Of a stretch of 29,058 bases of DNA, positions 1-8,007 are shown piece by piece (the first letter of the stretch is position 1; each line of letters starts with the position of its first letter). Under the pieces are notes generated by a model. The model was not told where the DNA came from. It saw nothing but the letters and a program-made list of their open reading frames with translations, and did no database searches. Source of the DNA: a virus; IMG/VR virus record IMGVR_UViG_3300008050_000205, positions 1-29,058 of that record, one strand, 5' to 3'. The translations under genes and the position numbers were made by a program.

Positions 1-1
1 A

Positions 2-673
2 TACCATAACCTTGATGCTGAGGTCGAACTTACCTCGATTCTCTCCGAGCAGATTGCTCTTGAGATCGACCGTGAGATCGTGAATGACCTCATCCAGGGT
101 GCTACCGCTGGTACGTATTACTGGTCCCGTTCTCCGGGACTCTTCGTGAACCGCACCACGGGTGCTGAGCTTGGCGCAACTGCGGCTGCTCCGGACTTCA
201 CCGGTACGGTTTCCGAATGGTATGAGACTCTCGTTGAGACTATCAACGATGTGTCGGCCCAGATCCATCGTAAGACGCTTCGGGGTGGCGCTAACTTCCT
301 GGTGACCTCGCCAGAGGTTGCTAACATCCTTGAGTTCACGGCTGGTTTCCGAGCTTCTGTGACTGCTGATACTGATCGTGGTACCGTTGGTGCTGTTAAG
401 ACTGGTTCTATGTCCAAGAAGTGGGATGTGTACGTTGATCCTTATTTCCCGCGTAACCTCGTGTTGGTTGGTCGTAAGGGTGGCTCGTTCCTTGAGTCGG
501 GCTATGTGTACGCACCGTATGTGCCGCTCCAGGTGACGCCGACTATCTTCGGTACTGAGGACTTCGTGCCCCGTAAGGGCGTCATGACTCGGTACGCCAA
601 GAAGATGGTGCGCCCTGATATGTACGGCCTTGTGGTTGTCCGTGGTCTGTTAGGTGAGTCTGGCGCAAGCTAG
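2..673 (+). CDS. Major capsid protein, T4 gp23-like (5' partial)
   Basis: The frame is open from the first bases of the window, so this is the C-terminal ~223 residues of a longer protein; the internal GTG at position 80 is not the start. The segment reading DAEVELTSILSEQIALEIDR followed by a conserved beta-rich C-terminus (LVGRKGGSFLESGYVYAPYVPL, then FGTEDFVPRKGVMTRYAKK, split here for length) is typical of the gp23 family, which forms the hexameric shell of the prohead. Codon use is distinctly richer in C- and G-ending codons (ctc, gtc, cgt, acc) than in most neighbours, as expected for the most abundant virion protein. It is followed directly by a strong intrinsic terminator, so it probably ends its transcript. 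Identification is from remembered family pattern, and the missing N-terminus (including any prohead-protease site) cannot be checked. Confidence 0.85.
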   Translation, partial: YHNLDAEVELTSILSEQIALEIDREIVNDLIQGATAGTYYWSRSPGLFVNRTTGAELGATAAAPDFTGTVSEWYETLVETINDVSAQIHRKTLRGGANFLVTSPEVANILEFTAGFRASVTADTDRGTVGAVKTGSMSKKWDVYVDPYFPRNLVLVGRKGGSFLESGYVYAPYVPLQVTPTIFGTEDFVPRKGVMTRYAKKMVRPDMYGLVVVRGLLGESGAS

Positions 674-701
674 TAACATCTAGAGTCTAAAAAAGGACTT
701 T

Positions 702-736
702 AAGCCCTACCTTGAAAAAGGTAGGGCTTTTTTTTC
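702..736 (+). terminator. Intrinsic terminator after the capsid gene
   Basis: A perfect 12-bp stem (702-713 with 718-729) closed by a GAAA tetraloop is followed by a run of T. This is a textbook Rho-independent terminator placed 28 bases after the capsid stop codon. Confidence 0.93.
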
Positions 737-752
737 TTTTAGATTTATAGCC

Positions 753-774
753 TACTATTTATAAGAGAAGAGAG
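753..774 (+). promoter_or_regulatory. Putative phage late-promoter motif (TACTATTTATAAG type)
   Basis: The 22 bases here are identical to those at 9938-9959, and the core TACTATTTAT recurs upstream of several structural genes. It lies between a terminator and the next gene, where a promoter is needed. No good -35 is visible, which suits a phage-specific late promoter. The reverse complement contains TATAAATA, the T4 late consensus, so polarity is uncertain. Confidence 0.5.
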
Positions 775-819
775 AGGGCAGGATGCCCCCGAAGACAAAA
801 TTAAGAGGAGATCATTAAT

Positions 820-1230
820 ATGTCTAAATTAGGAAGGTATTCTGCTGATAGAAAGAAGGTTGAGGCACTGACTGCCAGTAAGTCTGCTACAGTCGCTGAA
901 TGCGGAACGGTGTTTACGGCGGTGGGAGATGCAGCCGTAGTTCTGACTCTGCCGACCATCGCCGCAGCCGGAAAAGGCTGGTGGTGTAAACTGGTCAAAA
1001 CCGGAGCCGCGTCAGGAGGCCAAACCATTACGCTTGCCGCTCACGCCGACGACGGTGGCACTCCCATGAAAGGGGTCGAGTCGTCTCAAACTTGCTTAGC
1101 ACTCAGTGGCGACGATCTCGTCCTCGCCGACGCCGGGGCAGCAGGTACTCAGGCAGAAGTCATTTGCGATGGCACGATCTGGATTGTACTAGCCTACGGT
1201 GTCGCTGCGGGCGACATTACAATCAGTTAA
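820..1230 (+). CDS. Small structural protein, possible capsid decoration protein
   Basis: A 136-residue protein starting at ATG 820 behind AAGAGGAG. The sequence is rich in Ala, Gly, Thr and Val with no membrane segment. It looks like a compact all-beta virion protein: a TLPTIAAAGKGWWCKLVKTG segment around residues 43-62, and a C-terminal pattern of glycine/aspartate turns ending ICDGTIWIVLAYG. It sits directly downstream of the major capsid gene, has its own putative promoter and terminator, and shares that gene's GC-rich codon use, all of which suggest a highly expressed head protein such as a decoration protein. I do not recognise a named family; head fibre or neck protein are alternatives. 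Confidence 0.6.
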   Translation: MSKLGRYSADRKKVEALTASKSATVAECGTVFTAVGDAAVVLTLPTIAAAGKGWWCKLVKTGAASGGQTITLAAHADDGGTPMKGVESSQTCLALSGDDLVLADAGAAGTQAEVICDGTIWIVLAYGVAAGDITIS

Positions 1231-1257
1231 CAGAATATTTTAGTCACTCTAAACTTC

Positions 1258-1292
1258 AAGCCCCCTTCCATCCGGTTGGGGGTTTTGTTTTA
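1258..1292 (+). terminator. Intrinsic terminator with promoter-terminator unit repeat
   Basis: Arms AAGCCCCC (1258-1265) and GGGGGTTT (1278-1285) form a stem with one G.U pair and a 12-base loop, followed by TTGTTTTAT. The same arms and tail recur at 1722-1753 with a different loop, so the two units flank the gene at 1327. Confidence 0.85.
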
Positions 1293-1297
1293 TATGA

Positions 1298-1308
1298 GAC
1301 TATTTATT
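1298..1308 (+). promoter_or_regulatory. Putative late-promoter motif GACTATTTATT
   Basis: Core ACTATTTAT, 19 bases before the start of the next gene and just after a terminator. It matches the motif at 753, 5030 and 9938. Confidence 0.45.
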
Positions 1309-1326
1309 GTATCCCAAGGAGCTATA

Positions 1327-1704
1327 ATGGGCAAGAAGAAGAGAGCGAAGAGATCACCTCAAAAGTTTGGTAGAAAGTTTGGTAGAAAGTTTGCATCATT
1401 TATAAGAGTACAAGCCAATCTTAGAGAATTAAAAGAAGAAGCTGTGGCTGATGGTATCGTCACGCTAGAAGAACAAGCCAAGATCACAGAGGCAGAGGCT
1501 GCTGTGGAGTCTCTGACGCCTGTTCTGGACGCTGTAGTCGAGGAGTCGACACCAGAGCCTGTTGTGGAAGAGGTAACCCCTGAGCTTATCGTAGAAGAGC
1601 CTGTGGCTGTAGAGACGCCTAAGCGAACTCGTAAGCCAGCAGCCAAAAAGAACACTACTAAAAGAAAATACACCAGACGCAAAAAGACCGAAGACAAAGA
1701 ATAA
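1327..1704 (+). CDS. Hypothetical highly charged protein with KFGR repeat
   Basis: A 125-residue protein. I chose ATG 1327 because AAGGAG lies at 1316-1321 with a 5-base gap; an in-frame upstream ATG at 1276 would run through the terminator and promoter. Charge is segregated: a basic N-terminus with the tandem KFGRKFGRKF, a helical segment (RVQANLRELKEEAVADGIVT), a long acidic Glu/Val/Pro/Thr-rich middle (residues ~50-95), and a very basic Lys/Arg C-terminus ending KRKYTRRKKTEDKE. Such a layout suits nucleic-acid or capsid-interior contacts, but no family is recognised. It is a monocistronic unit between two near-identical terminators. Function unknown. Confidence 0.65.
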   Translation: MGKKKRAKRSPQKFGRKFGRKFASFIRVQANLRELKEEAVADGIVTLEEQAKITEAEAAVESLTPVLDAVVEESTPEPVVEEVTPELIVEEPVAVETPKRTRKPAAKKNTTKRKYTRRKKTEDKE

Positions 1705-1721
1705 TATTCTCTTTATAAAGC

Positions 1722-1753
1722 AAGCCCCCATGTATCGTGGGGGTTTTGTTTTA
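1722..1753 (+). terminator. Intrinsic terminator, sister of the one at 1258
   Basis: Stem 1722-1730 with 1738-1746 (CCCCCA/TGGGGG core), 7-base loop, then TTTTGTTTTAT. It shares arms and T-rich tail with the terminator at 1258-1292. Confidence 0.88.
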
Positions 1754-1764
1754 TCTCAACTAAT

Positions 1765-1775
1765 TACTATGTATT
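1765..1775 (+). promoter_or_regulatory. Putative late-promoter motif TACTATGTATT
   Basis: One-base variant of the TACTATTTATT motif, 14 bases before the next start codon and immediately after a terminator. Confidence 0.4.
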
Positions 1776-1789
1776 GGGAGAATATATGA

Positions 1790-2278
1790 ATGGCGAGTAC
1801 AATTACGAGCGCAACTATGAAAGTTGTTATATCCGAGCAAATCATCCTAAACGGTAGAGACCAAGGCTCAAAGAATACATTAAGTATTAGTGATATAAAA
1901 GATGTATTTAAAAGAATAATCACCATTGCCGCAGGAGATGACGCCACAGTTCTGGTTTTTAAATCTACAACTGCCATTGCTGATGGGGCGCTAGACCTAC
2001 AAAACGTAAAGTATATTCGGGTAACTAATTTAGATGATACGAATTCTGTCAACCTCTCTTTACAAATAGACTCAGATGAGGATAACGGTGTTGCAGATGC
2101 AACATGTACAATTTTGCTGGAGGCGGGAAGAAGCTTCATAATGGGAGCCCCAGACGAAGGAATCCATGTAGATGATGATGGGGCTACAATATTAACGGCC
2201 CTAACCGATTTAGAGAGTATTATAGTCGATCCGGGTGAGAATATAGGCACTGTAGAAGTGTTTACAGCAAGTGCATAA
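1790..2278 (+). CDS. Hypothetical structural protein
   Basis: A 162-residue protein from ATG 1790, with GGGAG 10 bases upstream. An ATG at 1786 in another frame opens only a ~23-codon reading frame and is discarded. The protein is acidic and beta-rich, without Cys-pairs, signal or membrane segments. Motifs such as VKYIRVTNLDDTNSVNLSLQ and ILLEAGRSFIMGAPDEGIHV followed by a terminal EVFTASA resemble the repetitive beta folds of small phage head or fibre proteins. It lies between the capsid module and the neck gene at 2289, preceded by its own terminator-promoter unit. A virion protein is likely by context only, and I cannot assign a family. Confidence 0.6.
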   Translation: MASTITSATMKVVISEQIILNGRDQGSKNTLSISDIKDVFKRIITIAAGDDATVLVFKSTTAIADGALDLQNVKYIRVTNLDDTNSVNLSLQIDSDEDNGVADATCTILLEAGRSFIMGAPDEGIHVDDDGATILTALTDLESIIVDPGENIGTVEVFTASA

Positions 2279-2288
2279 GGAGAGATAA

Positions 2289-3611
2289 ATGTCCAAACCA
2301 ACGCTTACACCAGCCTCAACAACAAGTACTGTGATTCTAACATCCACAGGAAGTATAGGTACAATTGGGAACGGAGCAGGCAGTTCGACGCATTATCCAC
2401 TTGGTATTTATATAGATTCTGACTCTGCTTTATACGATATAAACTTTATTAACGGTGCATCTGATCAGGTTGCCTTTACTTATAAGAAGTTAGGAGGAGA
2501 TGTTCTTGATATAGAACTCACAGTTGGCAATGTTTATGCTGCATATGAAGAGGCCGTTCTGGAATATTCCTACCAAATTAACCAACACCAGGCTAAAAAC
2601 ATCCTAGGTAGCGTTCTGGGACAGGCTACAGGGTCATTCAATCACGATGGCCAAATGACAGGAGGAGATGCAGCTGATTCTAATGTAAACTTAAAATATC
2701 CTCGCTTCCAGTTTACATATGCTCGCAAAGTGGCTCATGGTGTAGCTGAAGAAGCCGGGTTTGGCGGGGATTTAACAGAATATTCTGCTTCTTTTAACTC
2801 GACTAATGGTGTTTCTACCTATGATCTACAGAATATTATTTCTTCGTCGGCTGCTAGTAATTCAGATGCCGGAACTGGTAATGAAGTCCCGTATAATGGA
2901 CTAGTTGGGAACAACAAAGTAAGAATTACAAGAGTTTACTATAAAACCCCCCAAGCTATGTGGAGATTCTTTGGATATTATGGCGGAATTAACGTTATTG
3001 GTAATATGATGACTTATGGGCAGTTTGCTGATGACTCAACGTTTGAAATAATCCCAGCATGGCAAAACAAGATGCAAGCTATGGCGTATGAAGACCATAT
3101 TTATACTCGCATCTCCCATTTTTCGTATGAATTGAAAAATAATAATTTAACTCTTTTTCCGTCGCCCGATAACAGAATTACAGATCGGTTTTGGGTTAAA
3201 TTTACTATTGAAAGAGACGCCTGGGAGGATGACCCCGATGGTATCAGGGATACTGGAGTTAGAGGTATTAATAACTTAAATTCTCTTCCATTTGATAATC
3301 TTCCATATTCTAGTATTAACGCAATAGGTAAACATTGGATTCGTAGGTATGCTCTTACTATCTGTAAGGGTATGCTTGGACAAATTAGGGGCAAATTCGG
3401 GGGTTCTATTCCTATTCCTGGGGATGCCATAACCTTAAACTCTGGCGATTTACTCACACAGGCTAAAGAAGAGCAAACTGCTCTCATCGAGGAACTTAAG
3501 AAGATTCTTGAAGAAACTACATATTTGCAGTTAACGAAGAATGATGCTGAACTTCTGGAGGCTACAGGCAAGGTTATGGAGGAGGTTCCATCTCCTATTT
3601 ACGTGGGGTGA
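2289..3611 (+). CDS. Neck protein, probably T4 gp13-like
   Basis: A 440-residue protein from ATG 2289 behind AAGGAGAG. The C-terminal third carries the pattern WIRRYALTICKGMLGQIRGK, then SIPIPGDAITLNSGDLL, then a charged helix ending around EELKKILEE. This resembles the conserved end of neck (gp13-type) proteins of T4-like cyanophages as I remember them. The order capsid, this gene, a gp14-like gene and a tail-terminator-like gene, then sheath, supports a head-tail joining role: completing the filled head and binding the preassembled tail. It is longer than T4 gp13 (about 309 residues), with a Gly/Ser/Thr-rich N-terminus. A different connector or structural protein is possible. Confidence 0.5.
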   Translation: MSKPTLTPASTTSTVILTSTGSIGTIGNGAGSSTHYPLGIYIDSDSALYDINFINGASDQVAFTYKKLGGDVLDIELTVGNVYAAYEEAVLEYSYQINQHQAKNILGSVLGQATGSFNHDGQMTGGDAADSNVNLKYPRFQFTYARKVAHGVAEEAGFGGDLTEYSASFNSTNGVSTYDLQNIISSSAASNSDAGTGNEVPYNGLVGNNKVRITRVYYKTPQAMWRFFGYYGGINVIGNMMTYGQFADDSTFEIIPAWQNKMQAMAYEDHIYTRISHFSYELKNNNLTLFPSPDNRITDRFWVKFTIERDAWEDDPDGIRDTGVRGINNLNSLPFDNLPYSSINAIGKHWIRRYALTICKGMLGQIRGKFGGSIPIPGDAITLNSGDLLTQAKEEQTALIEELKKILEETTYLQLTKNDAELLEATGKVMEEVPSPIYVG

Positions 3612-3617
3612 TAAATA

Positions 3618-4106
3618 ATGGCAAATGAATGGTCACAGCCTGAAGCTCCTCCTCCTCCTCTTTTTGCGGGGAAGAAGGAAAGGGATTTAGTAAAACAGGT
3701 CAATGATGAATTAATTGAAAGAGTTATCGGACAAACCATTGTTTACTACTCTATTGACTTAGAAAGGACTAATTTTCATGATCTTTATGGAGAAGCAGTA
3801 CAAAAGACTTTTCTTTCTCCTGTAAGAGTGAATGCTCTTATAGAGTATGGGGGTCTAAAGACAGAGTATACTAAAAATATAGGTCTAGACAAATCACAAA
3901 ACATTACAATCCATTTCCACAAGAGACGGCTAACAGAAGATCAGGATTTATATGTTAGGGAGGGAGATTTTGTTTTATATGGAGACTCTCTATATGAGAT
4001 AGTCGGTTTAGAGGAACCAAAATTAATATTTGGCCAGATAGACCATAAATTAGAAATATCGGCCAAATGTATAAGGTCGCGAGGAGGTTTGTTCGATGCC
4101 ACCTGA
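3618..4106 (+). CDS. Head-closure/neck protein, T4 gp14-like
   Basis: A 162-residue protein from ATG 3618, six bases after the preceding stop. After a proline-rich N-terminus (EAPPPPLF) comes NFHDLYGEAVQKTFLSPVRV (residues ~54-73) and later REGDFVLYGDSLYEIVGLEE then IFGQIDHKLEI, the pattern of the gp14/head-closure fold in which a small beta barrel seats on the portal-neck complex. Its position between a gp13-like gene and a tail-terminator gene matches this. It is shorter than T4 gp14 (256 residues). Its last 11 bases overlap the next gene, suggesting coupled translation. Confidence 0.6.
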   Translation: MANEWSQPEAPPPPLFAGKKERDLVKQVNDELIERVIGQTIVYYSIDLERTNFHDLYGEAVQKTFLSPVRVNALIEYGGLKTEYTKNIGLDKSQNITIHFHKRRLTEDQDLYVREGDFVLYGDSLYEIVGLEEPKLIFGQIDHKLEISAKCIRSRGGLFDAT

Positions 4107-4803
4107 TCGTACATATACAGGAATTAAAAATGCTAATAGCATCTTGAAAGAAGTATCTTTTATGCCTTCCACCATAGAAACTATTGATAGAGCATTCTTT
4201 AATTATATTGATGATGAACTAAATATTTTCTCTAATACTAATAGTGGGTGGAAAAAGGTTCCTGTCCTATGGGTTTCCGCTGAGCGCGCACATCAAATTA
4301 AAAAAGAAAAGGGCTTACGAGATTCCAAAGGAATATTAAAATTGCCCATTATTACTGTTGAGCGCAAAGGTATGAAGAAAGACCCAGAAATGAAGGGCGT
4401 TGCTTGGGCCCATGTACCAGAAGTCAATGATGCAAAGGGTGGAGCTATCACTATAGCCAGGAGAATCAAGCAAGATAAGACGGCTAATTTCTTAAATGCT
4501 GATTCTTATCGAAAACATGGCTCAATGAGTTCAGCAGTTGTCGGTATAGGGCAGCTAAACTTTCCTTTTGAGAACCCAGGTAAAGTGGTCTACGAAACAA
4601 TTACTGTTCCTACCCCAACTTATGTTGTGGTGGACTACGATGTTATCATAAAGACAGAATACCAACAACAAATAAACGATATTATTTCTCCTTTTATCAC
4701 AAAGACAGGGCAAATTACTAACTTCCTAACAAGGCATGAGGGACATATGTTTGAAGGGTTATTCAGGGAGACTTTAATCAAGATAGCAATGTGGCCCAGT
4801 TAA
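4096..4803 (+). CDS. Tail terminator/sheath stabiliser (gp15-like), N-terminal part
   Basis: A 235-residue frame from ATG 4096 with AGGAGG at 4082-4087. Features: STIETIDRAFFNYIDDELNI (residues ~25-44), KVPVLWVSAERAHQIKKEKG, LPIITVERKGM, and a beta-rich region ending VDYDVIIKTEYQQQINDIIS. These resemble tail-completion proteins that cap tube and sheath below the neck. The last 15 or so residues (LFRETLIKIAMWPS) look out of place: from 4755 the adjacent frame reads IQGDFNQDSNVAQLNEEERM, which continues smoothly into the next gene. I infer that one base (most simply a T around 4759-4761) is missing relative to the ancestral gene, or that ribosomes shift there. Role inferred from context and memory of the family. 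Confidence 0.6.
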   Translation: MPPDRTYTGIKNANSILKEVSFMPSTIETIDRAFFNYIDDELNIFSNTNSGWKKVPVLWVSAERAHQIKKEKGLRDSKGILKLPIITVERKGMKKDPEMKGVAWAHVPEVNDAKGGAITIARRIKQDKTANFLNADSYRKHGSMSSAVVGIGQLNFPFENPGKVVYETITVPTPTYVVVDYDVIIKTEYQQQINDIISPFITKTGQITNFLTRHEGHMFEGLFRETLIKIAMWPS

Positions 4804-5006
4804 ATGAAGAAGAAAGGATGTATGAAGCCTCAATAAAGATAAAAATTCTTGGTTATTTGATTGGTGAAGGTCCCAACAGAGAAAGGCCAAAGTTAACTAT
4901 TAGGGAAAATGCTGTGGAAGTAAAAATTCCCAGAGAACAGGTGATAATGGGAGATATTCCCGACTTCGATTCTACCAGGGCAATCGACTTGTTTTATAAA
5001 GAGTAA
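4791..5006 (+). CDS. Tail terminator (gp15-like), C-terminal part in a second frame
   Basis: A 71-residue frame with a possible GTG start at 4791, overlapping the previous stop by 13 bases. No good Shine-Dalgarno precedes this GTG, and the frame is open back to 4755, so it is better read as the displaced C-terminus of the preceding gene. The sequence EERMYEASIKIKILGYLIGE, then RPKLTIRENAVEVKIPREQV, is the beta-rich, conserved-looking end expected of tail-terminator proteins. Together the two frames would encode about 303 residues, close to T4 gp15 (272). Alternatives are true two-subunit expression by translational restart, or a sequencing error. Confidence 0.55.
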   Translation: MAQLNEEERMYEASIKIKILGYLIGEGPNRERPKLTIRENAVEVKIPREQVIMGDIPDFDSTRAIDLFYKE

Positions 5007-5029
5007 ATTAGGGCTTTGCGTATTTAAAA

Positions 5030-5040
5030 TACTATTTATT
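5030..5040 (+). promoter_or_regulatory. Putative late-promoter motif TACTATTTATT
   Basis: Exact core match to the motif at 753 and 9938, within the 67-base gap before the sheath gene. Transcription from here would give a short leader containing AGGAG. Confidence 0.5.
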
Positions 5041-5073
5041 ACGTGAAGACATCTATTTAGGAGATTGAACCCT

Positions 5074-7992
5074 ATGGCTGAAAGAAAGTTTAGATTTGTG
5101 TCGCCTGGCGTATTTATCAATGAGATTGATAATTCTCAACTGCCAAACGACCTGCCCGACGTTGGGCCTATTATTATTGGACGAGCAGAACGTGGCCCCG
5201 CTATGAGGCCCGTTAGAGTGAATTCTCCTTCTGAATTTGTAGAGTATTTTGGTAACCCGCTTCCTGGTGGACGAGGCGATGATGTGTGGCGTGATGGAAA
5301 CTATGTTGGTTCTACGTATGGCCCATATGCGGCAATGGCATATCTCCGAGCAGGAGTGGGGCCTATTAATTATGTTCGGCTCCTAGGGGCCCAGCATGCT
5401 GAAGCCACTACTGGCACTGCCGGATGGGACACTGGGTATGTTGCTCCAACTGGCATCGCAGCAGGAGCGGTTGGCACAAATGGTGGGGCATTGGGAATGT
5501 TTATCTTTAATTCCGGCTCCTCCATGCATGGATCAGACATTGGAAATGGACGGTTGGCTGCAATTTTTTATACTAGTGGTTCTGTCGTGGCTTTAAGCGG
5601 CACTAACTCTGGTGGAGCGGGTGCTGCGGACGCAGGAGTTCTAGGCCTCATGGCCTCCGTCGGATCGGGTCCGGAGTTTAAGGCAATCGTATCTGGCAGT
5701 GAGAATACTAGCTACACTACTACATTTAACTTTGATAGAAATTCATCTAAATACATTAGAAAAGTTTTTAATACAAACCCCCAACTTCTTCACGCAGGGC
5801 TGAGCAACCCAGCATCCAGGCATACCAGCGAAGCTCAAAACTTGTCAAACAGATATTGGCTTGGAGAAACCTTTGAACGGTTTGCCACTGATTCTGATTT
5901 CCTCACGGGCACTGATGCTGGCAAAGCATACGGGATCATGGTTCCGCTATATACTGGCACAGCTGGGGGGAACTTTGGGCAGAAAAGAAGAGCATTTGAA
6001 GATGGACAAACGGGCTGGGTATTCTCGCAAGACACAGCGACTGCTTATTCTGGGTTTGATGTTACAACCAGAACGTCGAAGCTCTTTAAAATTAAGGGGA
6101 TCAACCATGGAGAGTGGGCTTCCAAAAAGTTAAAGATATCCATTTCTGATATTAAAGCTGCGACCAATGATCTCGATTCATATGGTACTTTTACTGTCTT
6201 GGTTCGTAGAGCCAGCGATAGTGATAATGTTTTAGAAATAATCGAACAATTTACGAACTGCAATCTTAACCCTGCCTCAGAGAATTACGTTGCTAAAAAG
6301 ATTGGTGACAGGTATTTGGTATGGGATACGACTCAAAAAAGATTAAGGCAATATGGCGAATTCAATAACCTGTCTAAGTATATCTACATAGAAATGAACC
6401 AAGCCGTTGCAGACGGCGTAGCAGACCCGAGTCTACTCCCATTTGGATTTTATGGACCCATTAAGCCACAAGACTTCACTGTCTTTTCGGGCAGCTTGTC
6501 GACCTTTGATTCTGGGTCTGCCGATGAAGCGGGTGGGACGGAAATTAATACCTATGCGACAGGGTCGTCAGCAGCAGCAGGGGGCGCGGCTCCTGATAGC
6601 CTGGAAATAGACGGGTTTATGCCAGCTACAACTAATTTTACGGCATCATTCATTTTTCCCTCGATAGCCACAAGAAGAAGTGCCTCAGACGGAGGCCTCT
6701 CTGACCCGACTAAAGCTTATTTTGGTATTCAAACCTCACTATCAGCAACAAGTAAAAGATTTGATCCTGGTTATGGAGATTACTTAAGGCCAATGCCTGG
6801 AACTAGTGCCGCTTTTACCCCAGCTGAGGATACTCAAACAGAATATTCTTTCATATTTACTTTGGACGACATTAGCGGCTCACAAGGAGTTTATGTCTCT
6901 GGCTCAAGAGCAGATGGTACGTCTTTATCTGCTGTTAACTCGTCACACACGAATACTTTAAGCAGCGGGTACAAACGATTTACTATGCCTTTATGGGGGG
7001 CCTTTGACGGGATTGACATCACCGAGCAGGAACCATTCAACAACGGTTCAATTGGTTCTAGTGGAAATGAAAAAACAAGTTATGCATTTCATACTGTTAA
7101 GCGAGCTATTGACACAGTGGCAGACCCAGAATTTGTAGAAGCTAATCTAATTAGTATTCCTGGGGTTACTCAGCCAGTAGTTACGGACCAAGTGATTGCA
7201 GTTGCAGAGGCTAGAGCCGATTCTCTTGCGGTTGTCGATATCGAAAGTGTCTATACAACCAGCGCCGAGTCGACAAGTGGCTTTGAAGATAGGCTTGGCT
7301 CGGTTTCTTCGGCTGTGGCTGCTATGAAAGAAAGGCGCATTAACTCAAGTTATGGTTGTACCTATTATCCATGGGTACGAATTAGAGACGATATTTCCAA
7401 TGCTTCCCTTTGGGTTCCACCATCTGTTATCGCAATTGGCACATTTGCCTCTTCCGAGGCCAAGGCAGAACTTTGGTTTGCTCCTGCTGGTTTCACTAGA
7501 GGTGGATTAAGTACTGGCGGCGGGGGCTTCCCAGTTCTTTCGACAACAGAAAGGCTTCGCAGAGAAGATAGAGATGATCTATACGAAGCAAATATTAATC
7601 CAATTGCCACTTTTCCAAGCGAAGGCATCGTAGTCTTTGGGCAGAAGACCTTACAGGTCACCCCATCGGCTCTTGATAGAATTAATGTTCGTAGACTTTT
7701 GATATTCTTGAAGAAGAGAGTTTCAAGGATTGCTGCTGGCACTCTTTTTGACCAAAATGTTAGAACCACATGGATTAGGTTTAAGACTGAAGTGGATAAA
7801 TTCCTTGGCTCTGTTCAGGCTAGGCTTGGTCTCACGGAATTTAGGGTTGTTCTCGATGAAACGACTACTACCCCTGATCTTATTGATAGAAACATCTTGT
7901 ATGCCAAGATTTTCCTTAAGCCTGCTAGAGCTATTGAATTCATCGCAATTGATTTTGTTATCACTAAAACAGGGGCGTCTTTTGACGACTAA
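5074..7992 (+). CDS. Contractile tail sheath protein, T4 gp18-like
   Basis: A 972-residue protein. ATG 5074 is preferred over the in-frame TTG at 5065 because AGGAG at 5059-5063 leaves a proper 10-base gap only for the ATG. The N-terminus KFRFVSPGVFINEIDNSQLP is the classic sheath start (the donor strand for the inter-subunit mesh), followed by GPIIIGRAERGPAMRPVRVN. The C-terminal ~200 residues (RINVRRLLIFLKKRVSRIAA, later FRVVLDETTTT and ILYAKIFLKPARAIEFIAID) are the conserved inner sheath domain that packs on the tube. It is longer than T4 gp18 (659); the extra length is a Gly/Ser/Ala/Thr-rich middle region (~residues 110-680), probably surface-exposed insertions. It contracts on the tube to drive injection. 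Confidence 0.93.
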   Translation: MAERKFRFVSPGVFINEIDNSQLPNDLPDVGPIIIGRAERGPAMRPVRVNSPSEFVEYFGNPLPGGRGDDVWRDGNYVGSTYGPYAAMAYLRAGVGPINYVRLLGAQHAEATTGTAGWDTGYVAPTGIAAGAVGTNGGALGMFIFNSGSSMHGSDIGNGRLAAIFYTSGSVVALSGTNSGGAGAADAGVLGLMASVGSGPEFKAIVSGSENTSYTTTFNFDRNSSKYIRKVFNTNPQLLHAGLSNPASRHTSEAQNLSNRYWLGETFERFATDSDFLTGTDAGKAYGIMVPLYTGTAGGNFGQKRRAFEDGQTGWVFSQDTATAYSGFDVTTRTSKLFKIKGINHGEWASKKLKISISDIKAATNDLDSYGTFTVLVRRASDSDNVLEIIEQFTNCNLNPASENYVAKKIGDRYLVWDTTQKRLRQYGEFNNLSKYIYIEMNQAVADGVADPSLLPFGFYGPIKPQDFTVFSGSLSTFDSGSADEAGGTEINTYATGSSAAAGGAAPDSLEIDGFMPATTNFTASFIFPSIATRRSASDGGLSDPTKAYFGIQTSLSATSKRFDPGYGDYLRPMPGTSAAFTPAEDTQTEYSFIFTLDDISGSQGVYVSGSRADGTSLSAVNSSHTNTLSSGYKRFTMPLWGAFDGIDITEQEPFNNGSIGSSGNEKTSYAFHTVKRAIDTVADPEFVEANLISIPGVTQPVVTDQVIAVAEARADSLAVVDIESVYTTSAESTSGFEDRLGSVSSAVAAMKERRINSSYGCTYYPWVRIRDDISNASLWVPPSVIAIGTFASSEAKAELWFAPAGFTRGGLSTGGGGFPVLSTTERLRREDRDDLYEANINPIATFPSEGIVVFGQKTLQVTPSALDRINVRRLLIFLKKRVSRIAAGTLFDQNVRTTWIRFKTEVDKFLGSVQARLGLTEFRVVLDETTTTPDLIDRNILYAKIFLKPARAIEFIAIDFVITKTGASFDD

Positions 7993-8007
7993 TAGGAGTT
8001 ATAGAAA

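Noticed and set aside
753-762. Reading TATAAATA on the minus strand as leftward T4 late promoters
   Set aside because: Almost all genes run rightward, and the sites always lie just before rightward starts, so leftward firing would make antisense of the upstream genes.
1756-2301. 181-codon open frame on the minus strand
   Set aside because: It spans the + strand gene at 1790-2278 and its ribosome site; hydrophobic content comes from antisense reading of acidic codons.
4755-4762. Canonical -1 slippery heptamer at the tail-terminator junction
   Set aside because: AGGGTTA does not fit X-XXY-YYZ; there is no good re-pairing, so a lost base is at least as likely.
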